From the NCBI RefSeq assembly GCF_005047355.1, contig NZ_SUMC01000003.1, positions 62,001 to 126,000 on the forward strand: 64,000 nucleotides of DNA, read 5' to 3'. Positions within the stretch are counted from its first letter, which is position 1. Every line of letters starts with the position of its first letter. This document shows positions 43,715 to 51,618 of the stretch, one piece after another. The DNA comes from Actinacidiphila oryziradicis (GTDB lineage Bacteria > Actinomycetota > Actinomycetes > Streptomycetales > Streptomycetaceae). The notes beneath the pieces were generated by a model. The model searched no databases, had not been told where the DNA came from, and saw nothing but the letters and a program-made list of their open reading frames with translations. Position numbers and translations under genes: made by a program.

Positions 43715-44533
43715 CTACGCCGAACGCAGCTCCCCCAGCACCGCGTCCGTGAACGCCGGCCAGAGCGGGAGCGCCCACTCGCCGAAGTCGCGGTCGGTGA
43801 GCGCAACGCAGGCCGCCCCGGCATCCGGGTCGACCCACAAGAACGTGCCGGACTGGCCGAAATGGCCGAAGGTGCGCGGCGAGGAGGCCGAGCCCGTCCA
43901 GTGCGGGGACTTGGTGCCGCGGATCTCGAAGCCCAGGCCCCAGTCGTTGGGGTTCTGATGGCCGTAGCCGGGCAGCACGCCCTTCAGCCCGGGGAAGACG
44001 ACGCTCGTCGCCTCGGCCACCGTCCCGGCGGCCAGCAGCTTCGGTGCCTGCAACTCCGCCGCGAAGCGCACCAGGTCGCCGACGGTCGAGATGCCGCCCG
44101 CCGCGGGGGAGCCGGTCAGGGACGTCGACCCCATGCCCAGCGGCTCCAGGACGGCCTGGCGGAGGTATTCGGGGAAGGGGATCTCCGTGGCCTTGGCGAT
44201 GTGGTCGCCCAGCACCTCGAAGCCCGCGTTGGAGTACAGCCGCCGGGTGCCGGGCGCGGCCACCGTGCGGTGTTCGTCGAAGGCGAGCCCCGAGGTGTGC
44301 GCCAGCAGGTGCCCTACGGTCGAGCCCTCGGGCCCCGCGGGCTCGTCGAGCTCAACGGCGCCCTCCTCGACGGCCACGAGCGCGGCGTAGGCGGAGAGCG
44401 GCTTGGTGACCGAGGCGAGCCGGAAAGGATGGCTGTCCGGGCCGTATCGGCCCGCCACTGTGCCGTCACGGCGGACGACGGCTGCCGCGGCAGTGGGGAC
44501 CGGCCAGTTCTGCATCAGGGTCAGGCTCTGCAT
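43715..44533 (-). CDS. serine hydrolase of beta-lactamase / esterase family (class C-like)
   Basis: 272 aa. Motif S-V-T-K (nucleophile Ser and Lys, about residue 45) and Y-S-N (about 130) of the serine beta-lactamase fold, with a late H-F-G-Q-S-G-T-F. No signal peptide, so cytoplasmic, which argues against a beta-lactamase role and for an esterase or peptidase. ATG 44533 is chosen; the longer frame to 44638 reaches into the promoter of the next gene. Confidence 0.75.
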   Translation of the reverse strand: MQSLTLMQNWPVPTAAAAVVRRDGTVAGRYGPDSHPFRLASVTKPLSAYAALVAVEEGAVELDEPAGPEGSTVGHLLAHTSGLAFDEHRTVAAPGTRRLYSNAGFEVLGDHIAKATEIPFPEYLRQAVLEPLGMGSTSLTGSPAAGGISTVGDLVRFAAELQAPKLLAAGTVAEATSVVFPGLKGVLPGYGHQNPNDWGLGFEIRGTKSPHWTGSASSPRTFGHFGQSGTFLWVDPDAGAACVALTDRDFGEWALPLWPAFTDAVLGELRSA

Positions 44534-44649
44534 GCGGCCGAGCTTAGATGGCCCGGCGGCAGGCGGGGCTGCGGGGGCATTCTCCGCCGGGCTTGCCGTC
44601 ACCGGGGCGAGGTAACGGAAGTTGTGCGGGCCGGACACGGCGGTGAAAC

Positions 44650-44685
44650 ACTGGGTTCCTACGGTGGTTGAACCGGTCGGTTCAA
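44650..44685 (+). promoter_or_regulatory. promoter and TetR-type operator of the TauD-like gene
   Basis: TACGGT (44660-44665) can serve as the -10 box. TTGAACC-GGTC-GGTTCAA (44668-44685) immediately follows it as a perfect 7-bp inverted repeat. The same arrangement of CCTACGGT plus TGAACC-N4-GGTTCA stands at 46431-46455. Confidence 0.65.
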
Positions 44686-44703
44686 TCGCGAGGAGGCAGA
44701 GTG

Positions 44704-45537
44704 ATGGACGTCAGTTCCGCGAGCTTCATCCCCCGTAAGGTGACCAGCGCCGAAGAGGCCCGAGAAGTCGTCGCGGCGGAGGGCGCGGTCGTTGTGACCG
44801 GGGTGGCGGACGAGGCGGCGGCGGTGGCCCTCGGCCGGCGGATCATGGGAGAGCGGGCCCTGCGCTGCGGCACCCAGTTCGAGGCGACCAAGGCGGGCGG
44901 CCGGCGCGAGGCCATGATGGTCGACGCCCAGCCCGCCGACTCGCGCGGCCGCAAGCGCAACTTCGGCTCCGCCGAGGAACGCATGGTCGCCCACAACGAC
45001 GGCTTCGCTTTCGGCGACTACGCCCCCGACCACCTTTTCCTCTGGTGCGAACGGCCTGCCGCACGGGGTGGGGACTCCTTCCTCATCGACACCGCCCGGC
45101 TGCTCGACCTGCTCGCCGCCGACTCCGCCAGCGCCGACCTCGCCCACTTCTGCCGCACCGTCGACATCGACCACTCCGAACCCAACTACCCCCAGGGCAC
45201 CTACGCCCCCATCGCCCGGCGTACCCCCTCCGGCCGCTTCCAAGGGCGCTACCACCCCTACCTCGCGCCGGTCGAAGGCGCCGCCGAGGCGGCACACTGG
45301 GCGTTCGTCCGCCGCTGGGAGACCGTGGTCAACGCGGTCCGCGACACCGGGCCGATGTTCCGTGCCCAGGCGGGCGAGATGATCTGCGTCGACAACTACC
45401 GCGTACTCCACGGCCGGGACGGCTACAACGACCCGCTGCGCAAGGTCTGTTCGATCTGGGGCTGGAGCACGGACGCGGTCGCCGTCCCCGATGGGCCGCT
45501 GGACATCGTCGTGCCGAAGATCCCCCTCGCGAGCTGA
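44704..45537 (+). CDS. TauD/TfdA-like Fe(II)/2-oxoglutarate dioxygenase
   Basis: 277 aa. First iron ligands H-N-D-G-F-A-F-G (His-x-Asp, about 98-100), distal His in R-V-L-H-G-R-D-G (about 240) and downstream Arg, as in TauD/gamma-butyrobetaine hydroxylase-type enzymes. ATG 44704 is preferred over GTG 44701; both follow GAGGAGG. The TetR-type operator lies 18 bases upstream. Substrate unknown; hydroxylation of a small acid or amino acid is likely. Confidence 0.8.
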   Translation: MDVSSASFIPRKVTSAEEAREVVAAEGAVVVTGVADEAAAVALGRRIMGERALRCGTQFEATKAGGRREAMMVDAQPADSRGRKRNFGSAEERMVAHNDGFAFGDYAPDHLFLWCERPAARGGDSFLIDTARLLDLLAADSASADLAHFCRTVDIDHSEPNYPQGTYAPIARRTPSGRFQGRYHPYLAPVEGAAEAAHWAFVRRWETVVNAVRDTGPMFRAQAGEMICVDNYRVLHGRDGYNDPLRKVCSIWGWSTDAVAVPDGPLDIVVPKIPLAS

Positions 45538-45544
45538 GCCCCAC

Positions 45545-45740
45545 GCCTGCGGCCCGCCTGCCCACAACGTCGGTAAATCCAGCCCGTCCGGCGTTTGAGG
45601 ACCTTGGGGGTCCCTCCCACGCCCGCCAGGGCGTAGGGGGCGGGTCCGGGGCGGCTGGCCCCCCACGCGGCGCCAGCCGCATATAGGACGCAGCCGGGAA
45701 GGGGCGGGGAGGGGACGGCGCCGCAGGCGGCCGACACCCC
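45545..45740 (+). repeat. dispersed intergenic repeat, copy A
   Basis: From CGCCTGCCCACAACGT through GGTAAATCC, CGTCCGGCGTTTGAGG, CACGCCCGCCAGGGCG and CACGCGGCGCC to GGGGCGGGGAGGGGAC it matches copy B at 48207-48445 closely, in the same orientation. Copy A holds one CACGCCCGCCAGGGCG unit where copy B has three. No protein is coded. It lies between a dioxygenase gene and the convergent TetR gene. Confidence 0.8.
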
Positions 45741-45755
45741 GCCCCCGGCACGGGC

Positions 45756-46352
45756 CTAGCCGACGGCGGCGGCCAGCGCCCGCTCCGCGAGCGACCGCGC
45801 GGCCGCCGCATTCGCGCGGTCGGTCGCAGCCCGGTCGCCCGATGTGATCAGGTCCAACTGGAGACCGCGCCACAGCGCGACCAACTCCTGCGCCAGATCG
45901 CTCGCCGCCGGCTCCGGCACCCCACTGCCATGCAGCGAGGCCGCCACCTGGTCCCGCCAGTCGCTGCCGACGGACCCCAGAAAGGCGTCGAAGCGACCAC
46001 GTCGGTGCGCGGCAAGGCCGAGCACCTCGAAGAAGGTCCGGTGGAACGGCAGATTCTCGGCCGCCGCCACCGCGTCCCACGCCGCCATGATCCGCTCGGC
46101 CAGCGGGCGGTCCTGCTCGTCCAGGATGGCGAACGCCCGCGCCAGTATGGGAAAGCGGCCGCCCGCCTCGACCAGCGCGGCCGAGATCAGTTCCTCCTTG
46201 GAGCCGAAGTAGTAGAGCAGCATCCGGTTGTTGGTGCCGATCGCCTGCCCCAGCCGGCGCAGGGTCATCTCCGCGACCCCGTACTCCAGTACGTAGTCGG
46301 CGGTGAGCCGCAGCAGACGGTCGCGTTCGGGCAGGTCCGGGGAATCGGGCAT
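45756..46352 (-). CDS. TetR-family transcription regulator
   Basis: 198 aa. N-terminal helix-turn-helix (M-T-L-R-R-L-G-Q-A-I-G-T-N-N-R-M-L-L-Y-Y-F-G-S-K-E-E-L-I, about 28-55). It converges on the TauD-like gene and diverges from the small ORF at 46486. The inverted repeat TGAACC-N4-GGTTCA in both of those promoters is its likely operator. ATG 46352. Confidence 0.82.
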   Translation of the reverse strand: MPDSPDLPERDRLLRLTADYVLEYGVAEMTLRRLGQAIGTNNRMLLYYFGSKEELISAALVEAGGRFPILARAFAILDEQDRPLAERIMAAWDAVAAAENLPFHRTFFEVLGLAAHRRGRFDAFLGSVGSDWRDQVAASLHGSGVPEPAASDLAQELVALWRGLQLDLITSGDRAATDRANAAAARSLAERALAAAVG

Positions 46353-46430
46353 GGCCAGCACATTACCTGCCGTTGACGGGGTGTAACGGGGTGGCTCAGG
46401 GCAGGCGACGCCGTGGAAACGCAGCGGACC

Positions 46431-46455
46431 TACGGTCCGTGAACCGCTTGGTTCA
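46431..46455 (+). promoter_or_regulatory. second TetR-type operator and promoter
   Basis: CCTACGGT (46428-46435 region) then TGAACC-GCTT-GGTTCA (46440-46455), a perfect 6-bp inverted repeat matching the one before the TauD-like gene. It lies between the TetR gene (leftward) and the 45-aa ORF (rightward). Confidence 0.65.
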
Positions 46456-46485
46456 TGGTGGCGTACGGCCCTTGGGAGGAGCGGG

Positions 46486-46623
46486 ATGATCAAGGTCGAC
46501 GTCCTGCAGCGCTTCATGGTCCCGAGCACCCGCTGTCGCACCTACTGGCGTCCGGGGCGCCCAGGGGCCCTGGTGGACCGGGCGGGCGAGCGGATTGGTG
46601 ACTGGCTGCGCGGTCTGCCGTAA
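46486..46623 (+). CDS. 45-aa small protein under the TetR-type operator
   Basis: ATG 46486 to TAA 46623, with GGAGGAG at a good distance. The product is basic (many Arg) with a C-terminal amphipathic stretch (D-R-A-G-E-R-I-G-D-W-L-R-G-L). I do not recognise it; it could be a true microprotein or the leftover 5' end of a longer gene. It is too short for automatic detection. The matching promoter before the TauD-like gene supports real expression. Confidence 0.5.
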   Translation: MIKVDVLQRFMVPSTRCRTYWRPGRPGALVDRAGERIGDWLRGLP

Positions 46624-46641
46624 GCCGGCCGCCGAAGTCAC

Positions 46642-46672
46642 TTGCCTGGAGTGCACTCCAAGGAATTAGCCT
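46642..46672 (+). promoter_or_regulatory. MerR-type promoter with dyad in a 19-bp spacer
   Basis: -35 TTGCCT (46642-46647), -10 TAGCCT (46667-46672), spacing 19 bp as in MerR-activated promoters. TGGAGTGCACTCCA (46647-46660) is a perfect 14-bp palindrome. Transcription should start near 46679-46680, on the ATG itself. Confidence 0.75.
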
Positions 46673-46679
46673 CGATGTT

Positions 46680-47114
46680 ATGACCGTGACGCAGGTGGCC
46701 CAGGCGGGCCAGGTGGGCCGGCGCAAGCCGGACGGGCGAGATCACTACACGATCAGTGAGGTGGTCTGCTTCACCGGGCTCAGTGCGCACACGCTGCGCT
46801 GGTACGAGCGGATCGGGCTGATGCCGGAGGTCGACCGCTCGAACACCGGGCAGCGCCGCTACACCAACAAGGACCTGGACTGGCTGGTCTTCGTCGGCAA
46901 GCTGCGGCTGACCGGGATGCCGGTCGCGGACATGGTGCGCTACGCCGAGATGGCGCGTGAGGGCGCGCACACCATGCCTGAGCGGCAGGCGCTGCTGGCC
47001 GCCACCCGGGAGGATGTGCGGCGCCGGATCGCCGAGCTCCAGGACACTCTCGCGGTCCTCGACTACAAGATCGACTTCTATGCTGGCGCCTGTCTGACGC
47101 CGGAGAGGGCATGA
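46680..47114 (+). CDS. MerR-family transcription regulator
   Basis: 144 aa. Winged helix at about 22-75 (Y-T-I-S-E-V-V-C-F-T-G-L-S-A-H-T-L-R-W-Y-E-R-I-G-L), then a coiled-coil dimerisation helix. No Cys metal-binding loop at the C-terminus, so an organic effector is likely. No ribosome site precedes the ATG; the predicted start of transcription coincides with it (leaderless). The ATG of the next gene overlaps the stop (ATGA). Confidence 0.85.
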   Translation: MTVTQVAQAGQVGRRKPDGRDHYTISEVVCFTGLSAHTLRWYERIGLMPEVDRSNTGQRRYTNKDLDWLVFVGKLRLTGMPVADMVRYAEMAREGAHTMPERQALLAATREDVRRRIAELQDTLAVLDYKIDFYAGACLTPERA

Positions 47115-48136
47115 CCCTGATGAGCAACGAGAAGATAGCCAAGGTCGTACTCGGGACGGACGGCCCGCTGGTCGGCGTGCAGGGCTTCGGTGCGATGGGC
47201 ATCAGCGAGTTCTACGGGGAAACCGACGAGGCCGGGGCCCGGGCCACGCTGGACGCGGCACTGGACGTGGGGGTGACTCTCTTCGACACCGCCGATGCCT
47301 ACGGCCAGGGCGCGAATGAGGAGTTCCTGGCGCCGTTCGTGAAGGCGCACCGCGACGAGATCACGCTGGCGACGAAGTTCGCGCTCGTACGGAAGGCCGA
47401 CGACCCGAGCTACCGGGGGATAGCCAACGACCGCGCCTACATCCGCGCGGCCGTGGAGCGCAGCCTGCGGCGGCTGGACGTCGATGTGATCGACCTGTAC
47501 TACATGCACCGGCGCGATCCCGCGGTGCCCTTCGAGGAGTCGGTCGGCGCGATGGCCGAGCTGATACGGGAGGGCAAGGTCAAGCACCTGGGGCTCTCCG
47601 AGGTGACCGGCGCCGAGCTGCGCGAGGCGCACGCCGTACACCCGATCTCGGCGCTCCAGTCGGAGTGGTCGCTGTTCAGCCGTGACGTGGAGAAGTCCGC
47701 GGTCGGCGCCGCCGCCGACCTGGGCGTGGCCCTCGTACCGTACTCGCCGCTCGGCCGGGGCTTCCTGACCGGCGCCTTCACCGACGCCTCCGCCGATCTG
47801 TCCGGCGGCGACTTCCGGCGGTTCCAGCCCCGCTTCACCGGCGAGAACGCCAAGCGCAACGCCGATCTCCTGGAGCCGGTCCGTGCCATCGCCGAGGCAC
47901 ACGGTGCCTCCCTCGGGCAGATCGCGCTGGCCTGGGTGCACCAGCGGTCCCAGGAGCACGGGCTCACCGTGGTGCCGATCCCCGGCACCCGCAAGGCCGA
48001 GCGCGTCCGCGAGAACGCCGCCGCGACCCGGATCACCCTGAGCCCGGCCGAGCTGGAGCAGCTGGAACCCATCGCCGGGCAGGTCGCCGGCGACCGCTAC
48101 CCGGACATGTCCTCCACCTCCGCCGCCCGCGAGTAG
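47111..48136 (+). CDS. aldo/keto reductase
   Basis: 341 aa. Catalytic tetrad: D-T-A-D-A-Y-G (Asp, Tyr), L-A-T-K-F (Lys) and Y-Y-M-H-R-R-D (His). NADP-binding end P-I-P-G-T-R-K. The pairing of MerR and aldo/keto reductase is a known aldehyde-stress arrangement. It is translated from ATG 47111, overlapping the MerR stop. Confidence 0.9.
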   Translation: MTLMSNEKIAKVVLGTDGPLVGVQGFGAMGISEFYGETDEAGARATLDAALDVGVTLFDTADAYGQGANEEFLAPFVKAHRDEITLATKFALVRKADDPSYRGIANDRAYIRAAVERSLRRLDVDVIDLYYMHRRDPAVPFEESVGAMAELIREGKVKHLGLSEVTGAELREAHAVHPISALQSEWSLFSRDVEKSAVGAAADLGVALVPYSPLGRGFLTGAFTDASADLSGGDFRRFQPRFTGENAKRNADLLEPVRAIAEAHGASLGQIALAWVHQRSQEHGLTVVPIPGTRKAERVRENAAATRITLSPAELEQLEPIAGQVAGDRYPDMSSTSAARE

Positions 48137-48482
48137 CCCTCCGGGCCGGTGGCCGGTGTTGTGCCCACCCTCCCCATAGCCTTAAGGGCATGGGAGGTGC
48201 CCCCTTCGCCCTGCGGCACGCCTGCCCACAACGTGGGTAAATCCAGCTCGTCCGGCGTTTGAGGACCTTGGGGGTCCCTCCCACGCCCGCCAGGGCGTAG
48301 GGGGCGGGTCCCCCCACGCCCGCAGGGCGTAGGGGGCGGGTCCCTGCCACGCCCGCCAGGGCGTGGGAGGCGGGTCTGGGGCGGAGCCCCCCACGCGGCG
48401 CCGGCCGCATATGGGACGCGGCCGGGAGGGGCGGGGAGGGGACAGCGCGGCAGGCACCCCGGCCCCCGGGCGGCCCGGGCCG
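48137..48482 (+). repeat. dispersed intergenic repeat, copy B, with a tandem array
   Basis: 346 bases without a gene. The matching part (48207-48445) is homologous to copy A. Three tandem units of about 32 bases, each of the form CACGCCCGC(C)AGGGCGTAGGGG, lie at about 48279-48374. GTTGTGCCCACCCTCCCC near 48159 also occurs at about 21128. Confidence 0.8.
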
Positions 48483-49220
48483 TTATTTCCGTACGGCGCG
48501 CTGCACAGCGCCGAGTACCGAAGCCGCCAGCGGCAGCGACTCGTGCACCAGCCCGTAGCCGAGCCCGAACACAACGGCGGTGGGGTCGTCCTCGGGAGCC
48601 CCGGCGGCGCTGACGGCTCCGGCGGCCCCGCCACCAACGTTGTCACGGGGGAGCAGCCGTAGGTAGCCGCCGAGCTTCTCCGGGGCGCGCCATTCGACCC
48701 CGTAGAGGCTGGTGATCGGAAAGTGCTGGTCGCCGGCCTTCCATTTGGCCGACGAGGCCCCGGTCCGGGACCAGCGGAAGGACACGGTCTCGCCGTCGAA
48801 GGACGCCCTCGCGTCGTATGCCTTGAAGGACTGCGGCGCGGCGGGCGCGGAGACGAGATAGCGGTCGGCGGCTTCCTCCGGGAGGTTGCCGATCGCCGTC
48901 CGCAGCTCGTCGGCGTAGTACTCGGCCAGTAGCCGACTGTCGGCCGGCAGCACCAGGCGGTACGGGTCGGCGGCTTCCTTGAGCTGGCCGTTCGCGGCCT
49001 CGATCAGGGGGTCCGCCCCCTGCCTGGGCACCGTTCGCAGGACGACGCTGCCCCGACGCCCGGACCCGAGCTGCACTCCCGCCAGCGCTGCGTACGGAAT
49101 GCGCCGCTCGCCGAGCGCCTGCAGCAGCCGGGAATTGCGCATCCCCCGCTCGTACCGGATGACCACGGCATCGGTCTCGAACTCCCATACGGCATTGGAT
49201 CCGGCCAATTCCTCACCCAT
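48483..49220 (-). CDS. DUF4429 protein
   Basis: 245 aa. Two similar halves, each with F-D-G-E-T-V-S-F or F-E-T-D-A-V-V-I-R-Y then a R-I-P-Y-A-A-L-A-G-V / F-P-I-T-S-L-Y-G-V-E-W strand pattern, as in actinobacterial DUF4429 proteins. No signal peptide. ATG 49220 (or 49229); no ribosome site precedes either. Function unknown. Confidence 0.7.
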   Translation of the reverse strand: MGEELAGSNAVWEFETDAVVIRYERGMRNSRLLQALGERRIPYAALAGVQLGSGRRGSVVLRTVPRQGADPLIEAANGQLKEAADPYRLVLPADSRLLAEYYADELRTAIGNLPEEAADRYLVSAPAAPQSFKAYDARASFDGETVSFRWSRTGASSAKWKAGDQHFPITSLYGVEWRAPEKLGGYLRLLPRDNVGGGAAGAVSAAGAPEDDPTAVVFGLGYGLVHESLPLAASVLGAVQRAVRK

Positions 49221-49384
49221 ACGGGCCATCGTAGGCGTCGGTCAAGCGACAGGACCCGTTCCCGAGCTACGCGCGTCGCCACTGTCCTGAACCGGAAATC
49301 CGCAGCGTGGTGCCCCCCGGCGATGTTTACCCGGTTGCGCAGACGTTGCGGGTCGCAACTCGACCGGACGGGTCCTGGACCGTC

Positions 49385-50587
49385 CTAGGCCAGATGCACC
49401 GAGGCGTACCGGCCCAAGGCTATCCGGGTGAAGTTCGCCAGGCTCGCGGTGCCGGTGGCGAAGTACCCCGCGTGGCCGTCGGCCCCGGCGGAGGTGACGA
49501 CGCGGGCGCCGAAGGCCTTGGAGACGGGGTCGGCGCCGTGGCCGAGGCCGGCGATTTCCAAGTGCGGTACGTCGCTGATCCAGTCGGTTCGGTCCCGGGC
49601 GGCCCAGATCCGAGCCTGGGTGTGCAGATCCGCGGCGCGTTCGACCCGCATGCCGGGGCTGCCGAAGACCGCGATGTCGGCGACCTTGCCGGCGGAGAGG
49701 CCGGGAGCGGCCACTCCGCACAGCACGGAGCCGTAGGAGTGGCAGAACAGTGAGACCGGAGCGTGTCCTGGCAGCGCGCTGACCAGGGCCTTCAGCCGGG
49801 CCGCACCCAGTTCGGCGAGCTCGCCGGTGGACGCGTCCAGGCCGACGCCCGAGGGGGTGGTGTAGTCGGCCCAGGCGATGACCGCGGTATGGGCGGACGG
49901 TGCGGCAGCCCGCTCGGAGGCGTACAGGGCCTGCGCCATGCCGAGCGGGGCCCGGTAGGGCTGGTCGGTCCGCTCGAAGTGCAGGAGGTCGGTGTCCACA
50001 CCGGGGACCACGATCGCGACCCGGCTGGCGGTGTCCAGGTTGCCGAGCACCTCGGCGACCCGGCCGCTGCCGGTCGGGTCGAAGGTGAGGATCTGGCGCT
50101 TGCCGCTGAGCAGCGAGTCGTAGGTCTGGACCCGGTCGGACGCCTGCTGGCGTCCCGCTGGGGTGAGCAGGGCGCTGTGTGAGCGTTTGGTCTCCGCGAC
50201 GCGGGCCGCGACGAGCGAGAGGCGGTTGGCCTCGAACCGCAGGGGCACCGGGGCGCCGTTGAGATTGCCGACGACGAGCGGGTACCGGACCGCGAGGCGT
50301 TCGCGCTGGACCGGGGTGAGGCTGGCGAGGAAGTGCGCCACGGCGTCGCTGCCGAGTGCCGGGTTGGGCAGTCTTCGTCCGCCCACGGACCCGTGCAGCC
50401 ATGCGGACATCGCGGCGGCCCGTGGATCGGGGGCCGACGCGTAGCTGCGCATCGCTGTCCAGCCGGTGGTCCCCAGCATGATGAAGACCACCGAAAGCGC
50501 GAGCAGGGCGCGGAGGGAGGGGGAGCTGAAACGCTCATCGAAAAGGTTCACCACGAGCCACCGTAGGGGACGTAGACGCCCTCCCAT
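49385..50587 (-). CDS. membrane-anchored alpha/beta hydrolase (DUF1023)
   Basis: 400 aa. N-terminal signal-anchor (about 25-45). The C-terminal DUF1023 hydrolase domain has the nucleophile elbow F-C-H-S-Y-G-S-V-L, an Asp near L-G-H-G-A-D-P and a final His. Substrate unknown. Start uncertain (50587 or GTG 50551). The gene faces a palindrome at 50595-50608. Confidence 0.75.
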   Translation of the reverse strand: MGGRLRPLRWLVVNLFDERFSSPSLRALLALSVVFIMLGTTGWTAMRSYASAPDPRAAAMSAWLHGSVGGRRLPNPALGSDAVAHFLASLTPVQRERLAVRYPLVVGNLNGAPVPLRFEANRLSLVAARVAETKRSHSALLTPAGRQQASDRVQTYDSLLSGKRQILTFDPTGSGRVAEVLGNLDTASRVAIVVPGVDTDLLHFERTDQPYRAPLGMAQALYASERAAAPSAHTAVIAWADYTTPSGVGLDASTGELAELGAARLKALVSALPGHAPVSLFCHSYGSVLCGVAAPGLSAGKVADIAVFGSPGMRVERAADLHTQARIWAARDRTDWISDVPHLEIAGLGHGADPVSKAFGARVVTSAGADGHAGYFATGTASLANFTRIALGRYASVHLA

Positions 50588-50594
50588 GCCACTG

Positions 50595-50608
50595 GTGACT
50601 CAAGTCAC
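50595..50608. promoter_or_regulatory. palindrome upstream of the DUF1023 gene
   Basis: GTGACT-CA-AGTCAC is a perfect 6-bp inverted repeat 8 bases upstream of the longest start. It may be an operator or an overlapping promoter site. Confidence 0.35.
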
Positions 50609-50876
50609 GTTTAGAAGCGGACGAAACCGGACGCTCATCCCATTGACCGGGCGGCCGTCCCTCGTTTCGGGTATAGGCCCGACTCTCGCGGTGGGCGGCG
50701 CCGTTGCCGCCGCTGGTGTCATACGTCAAAAGACGGTTCCGGGAACGCGTCACAGGCGCCGTGGTCTGTCAACTCCCTATCAGGGTGAAAGCGCCCGAAC
50801 CCCCTTTTGCCGGGCGGCTCTTGCGGCAAAGCTGATCACGTACCTACCGAGCACCACACACGGGGAAGTGATCCAT

Positions 50877-51242
50877 ATGCGCAAGGTCCTCACCGCCGCC
50901 GCCCTCGCCGCGACCGCCATCATTCCGGTGGCCGCCGCGCCGGCCACCGCCGCGGGCTCCGCCGCCGACAAGTGCAATGCCGGTGAGTTCTGTCTCTGGG
51001 GCAGGACCAACTTCGGCGGCCCTCGCCAGCTTCACGAGCTGGACGGCACTGCCATCGAAAGTTGTGTCGTCCTCCCGGAGAGTGAGCCGGCCCGCTCCTT
51101 CGTCAACCGCACCGGCCGCCCGGTGACGACCTATCAGAGCGCGACGTGCGCCTCCGAGGCCGAGTTCGACACCTACCCGTCGGGCACCCTGGTGCCCGAA
51201 TCCCCGTATACAGTACGGGCGTTCAAGATCTGGGAGCGCTGA
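50877..51242 (+). CDS. secreted peptidase inhibitor, I36 type
   Basis: 121 aa. Signal peptide 1-29 (A-P-A-T-A-A). Mature part begins with K-C-N-A-G-E-F-C-L-W-G and F-G-G-P-R-Q and has four Cys (two disulfides), as in I36 metalloprotease inhibitors of the crystallin fold (SMPI type). GGGGAAG precedes ATG 50877. Secreted, probably blocks a metalloprotease. Confidence 0.8.
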   Translation: MRKVLTAAALAATAIIPVAAAPATAAGSAADKCNAGEFCLWGRTNFGGPRQLHELDGTAIESCVVLPESEPARSFVNRTGRPVTTYQSATCASEAEFDTYPSGTLVPESPYTVRAFKIWER

Positions 51243-51296
51243 GCGCATGGCCACGCGGCCGCCGGGCAAATGGATAATACGACTCAGGGAGGCGCG

Positions 51297-51527
51297 ATGG
51301 CCGAGAAGACCGCGAAGACGGAGAAGTCCACGCTGGGCATCGTCGGCCTGATCAGCGCGGTGATCGGCTTCTGGGCCCTCGGCATCGTGCTGGGGCCGGT
51401 CGCCGTCGTCCTCGGCTGGCTGGCGATGGGGCGCGGTTGGCGCGGCTCCAAGCCCATAACCGCAGTGGGCGCGGTGCTTCTGGGGGCACTGGACACAGTG
51501 GTCTCGGTGCTCTACGCGATGCAGTAG
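51297..51527 (+). CDS. small membrane protein (DUF4190-like)
   Basis: 76 aa. Two hydrophobic segments (about 14-38 and 52-72) around a short R-G-W-R-G-S-K loop. ATG 51297 has GGGAGG 6 bases upstream; the earlier ATG at 51270 has none. Function unknown. Confidence 0.65.
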   Translation: MAEKTAKTEKSTLGIVGLISAVIGFWALGIVLGPVAVVLGWLAMGRGWRGSKPITAVGAVLLGALDTVVSVLYAMQ

Positions 51528-51546
51528 CCGCCTACGGCGCAGACGG

Positions 51547-51584
51547 CTGGTGGCCCGCACCACCGAGGTGATGCGGGCCACCAG
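51547..51584. terminator. 13-bp hairpin between convergent genes
   Basis: CTGGTGGCCCGCA (51547-51559) pairs perfectly with TGCGGGCCACCAG (51572-51584), 12-nt loop, between stops at 51527 and 51619. Confidence 0.8.
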
Positions 51585-51618
51585 GACCACCGTGGGACCG
51601 GCGAGGACCGGAGAGGCG

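Noticed and set aside
51275..51286. TAATACGACTCA, identical to the first 12 bases of the T7 RNA polymerase promoter
   Set aside because: The rest of the promoter (CTATAGGG) does not follow; it reads GGGAGGCG, which is the ribosome site of the gene at 51297. Chance match.
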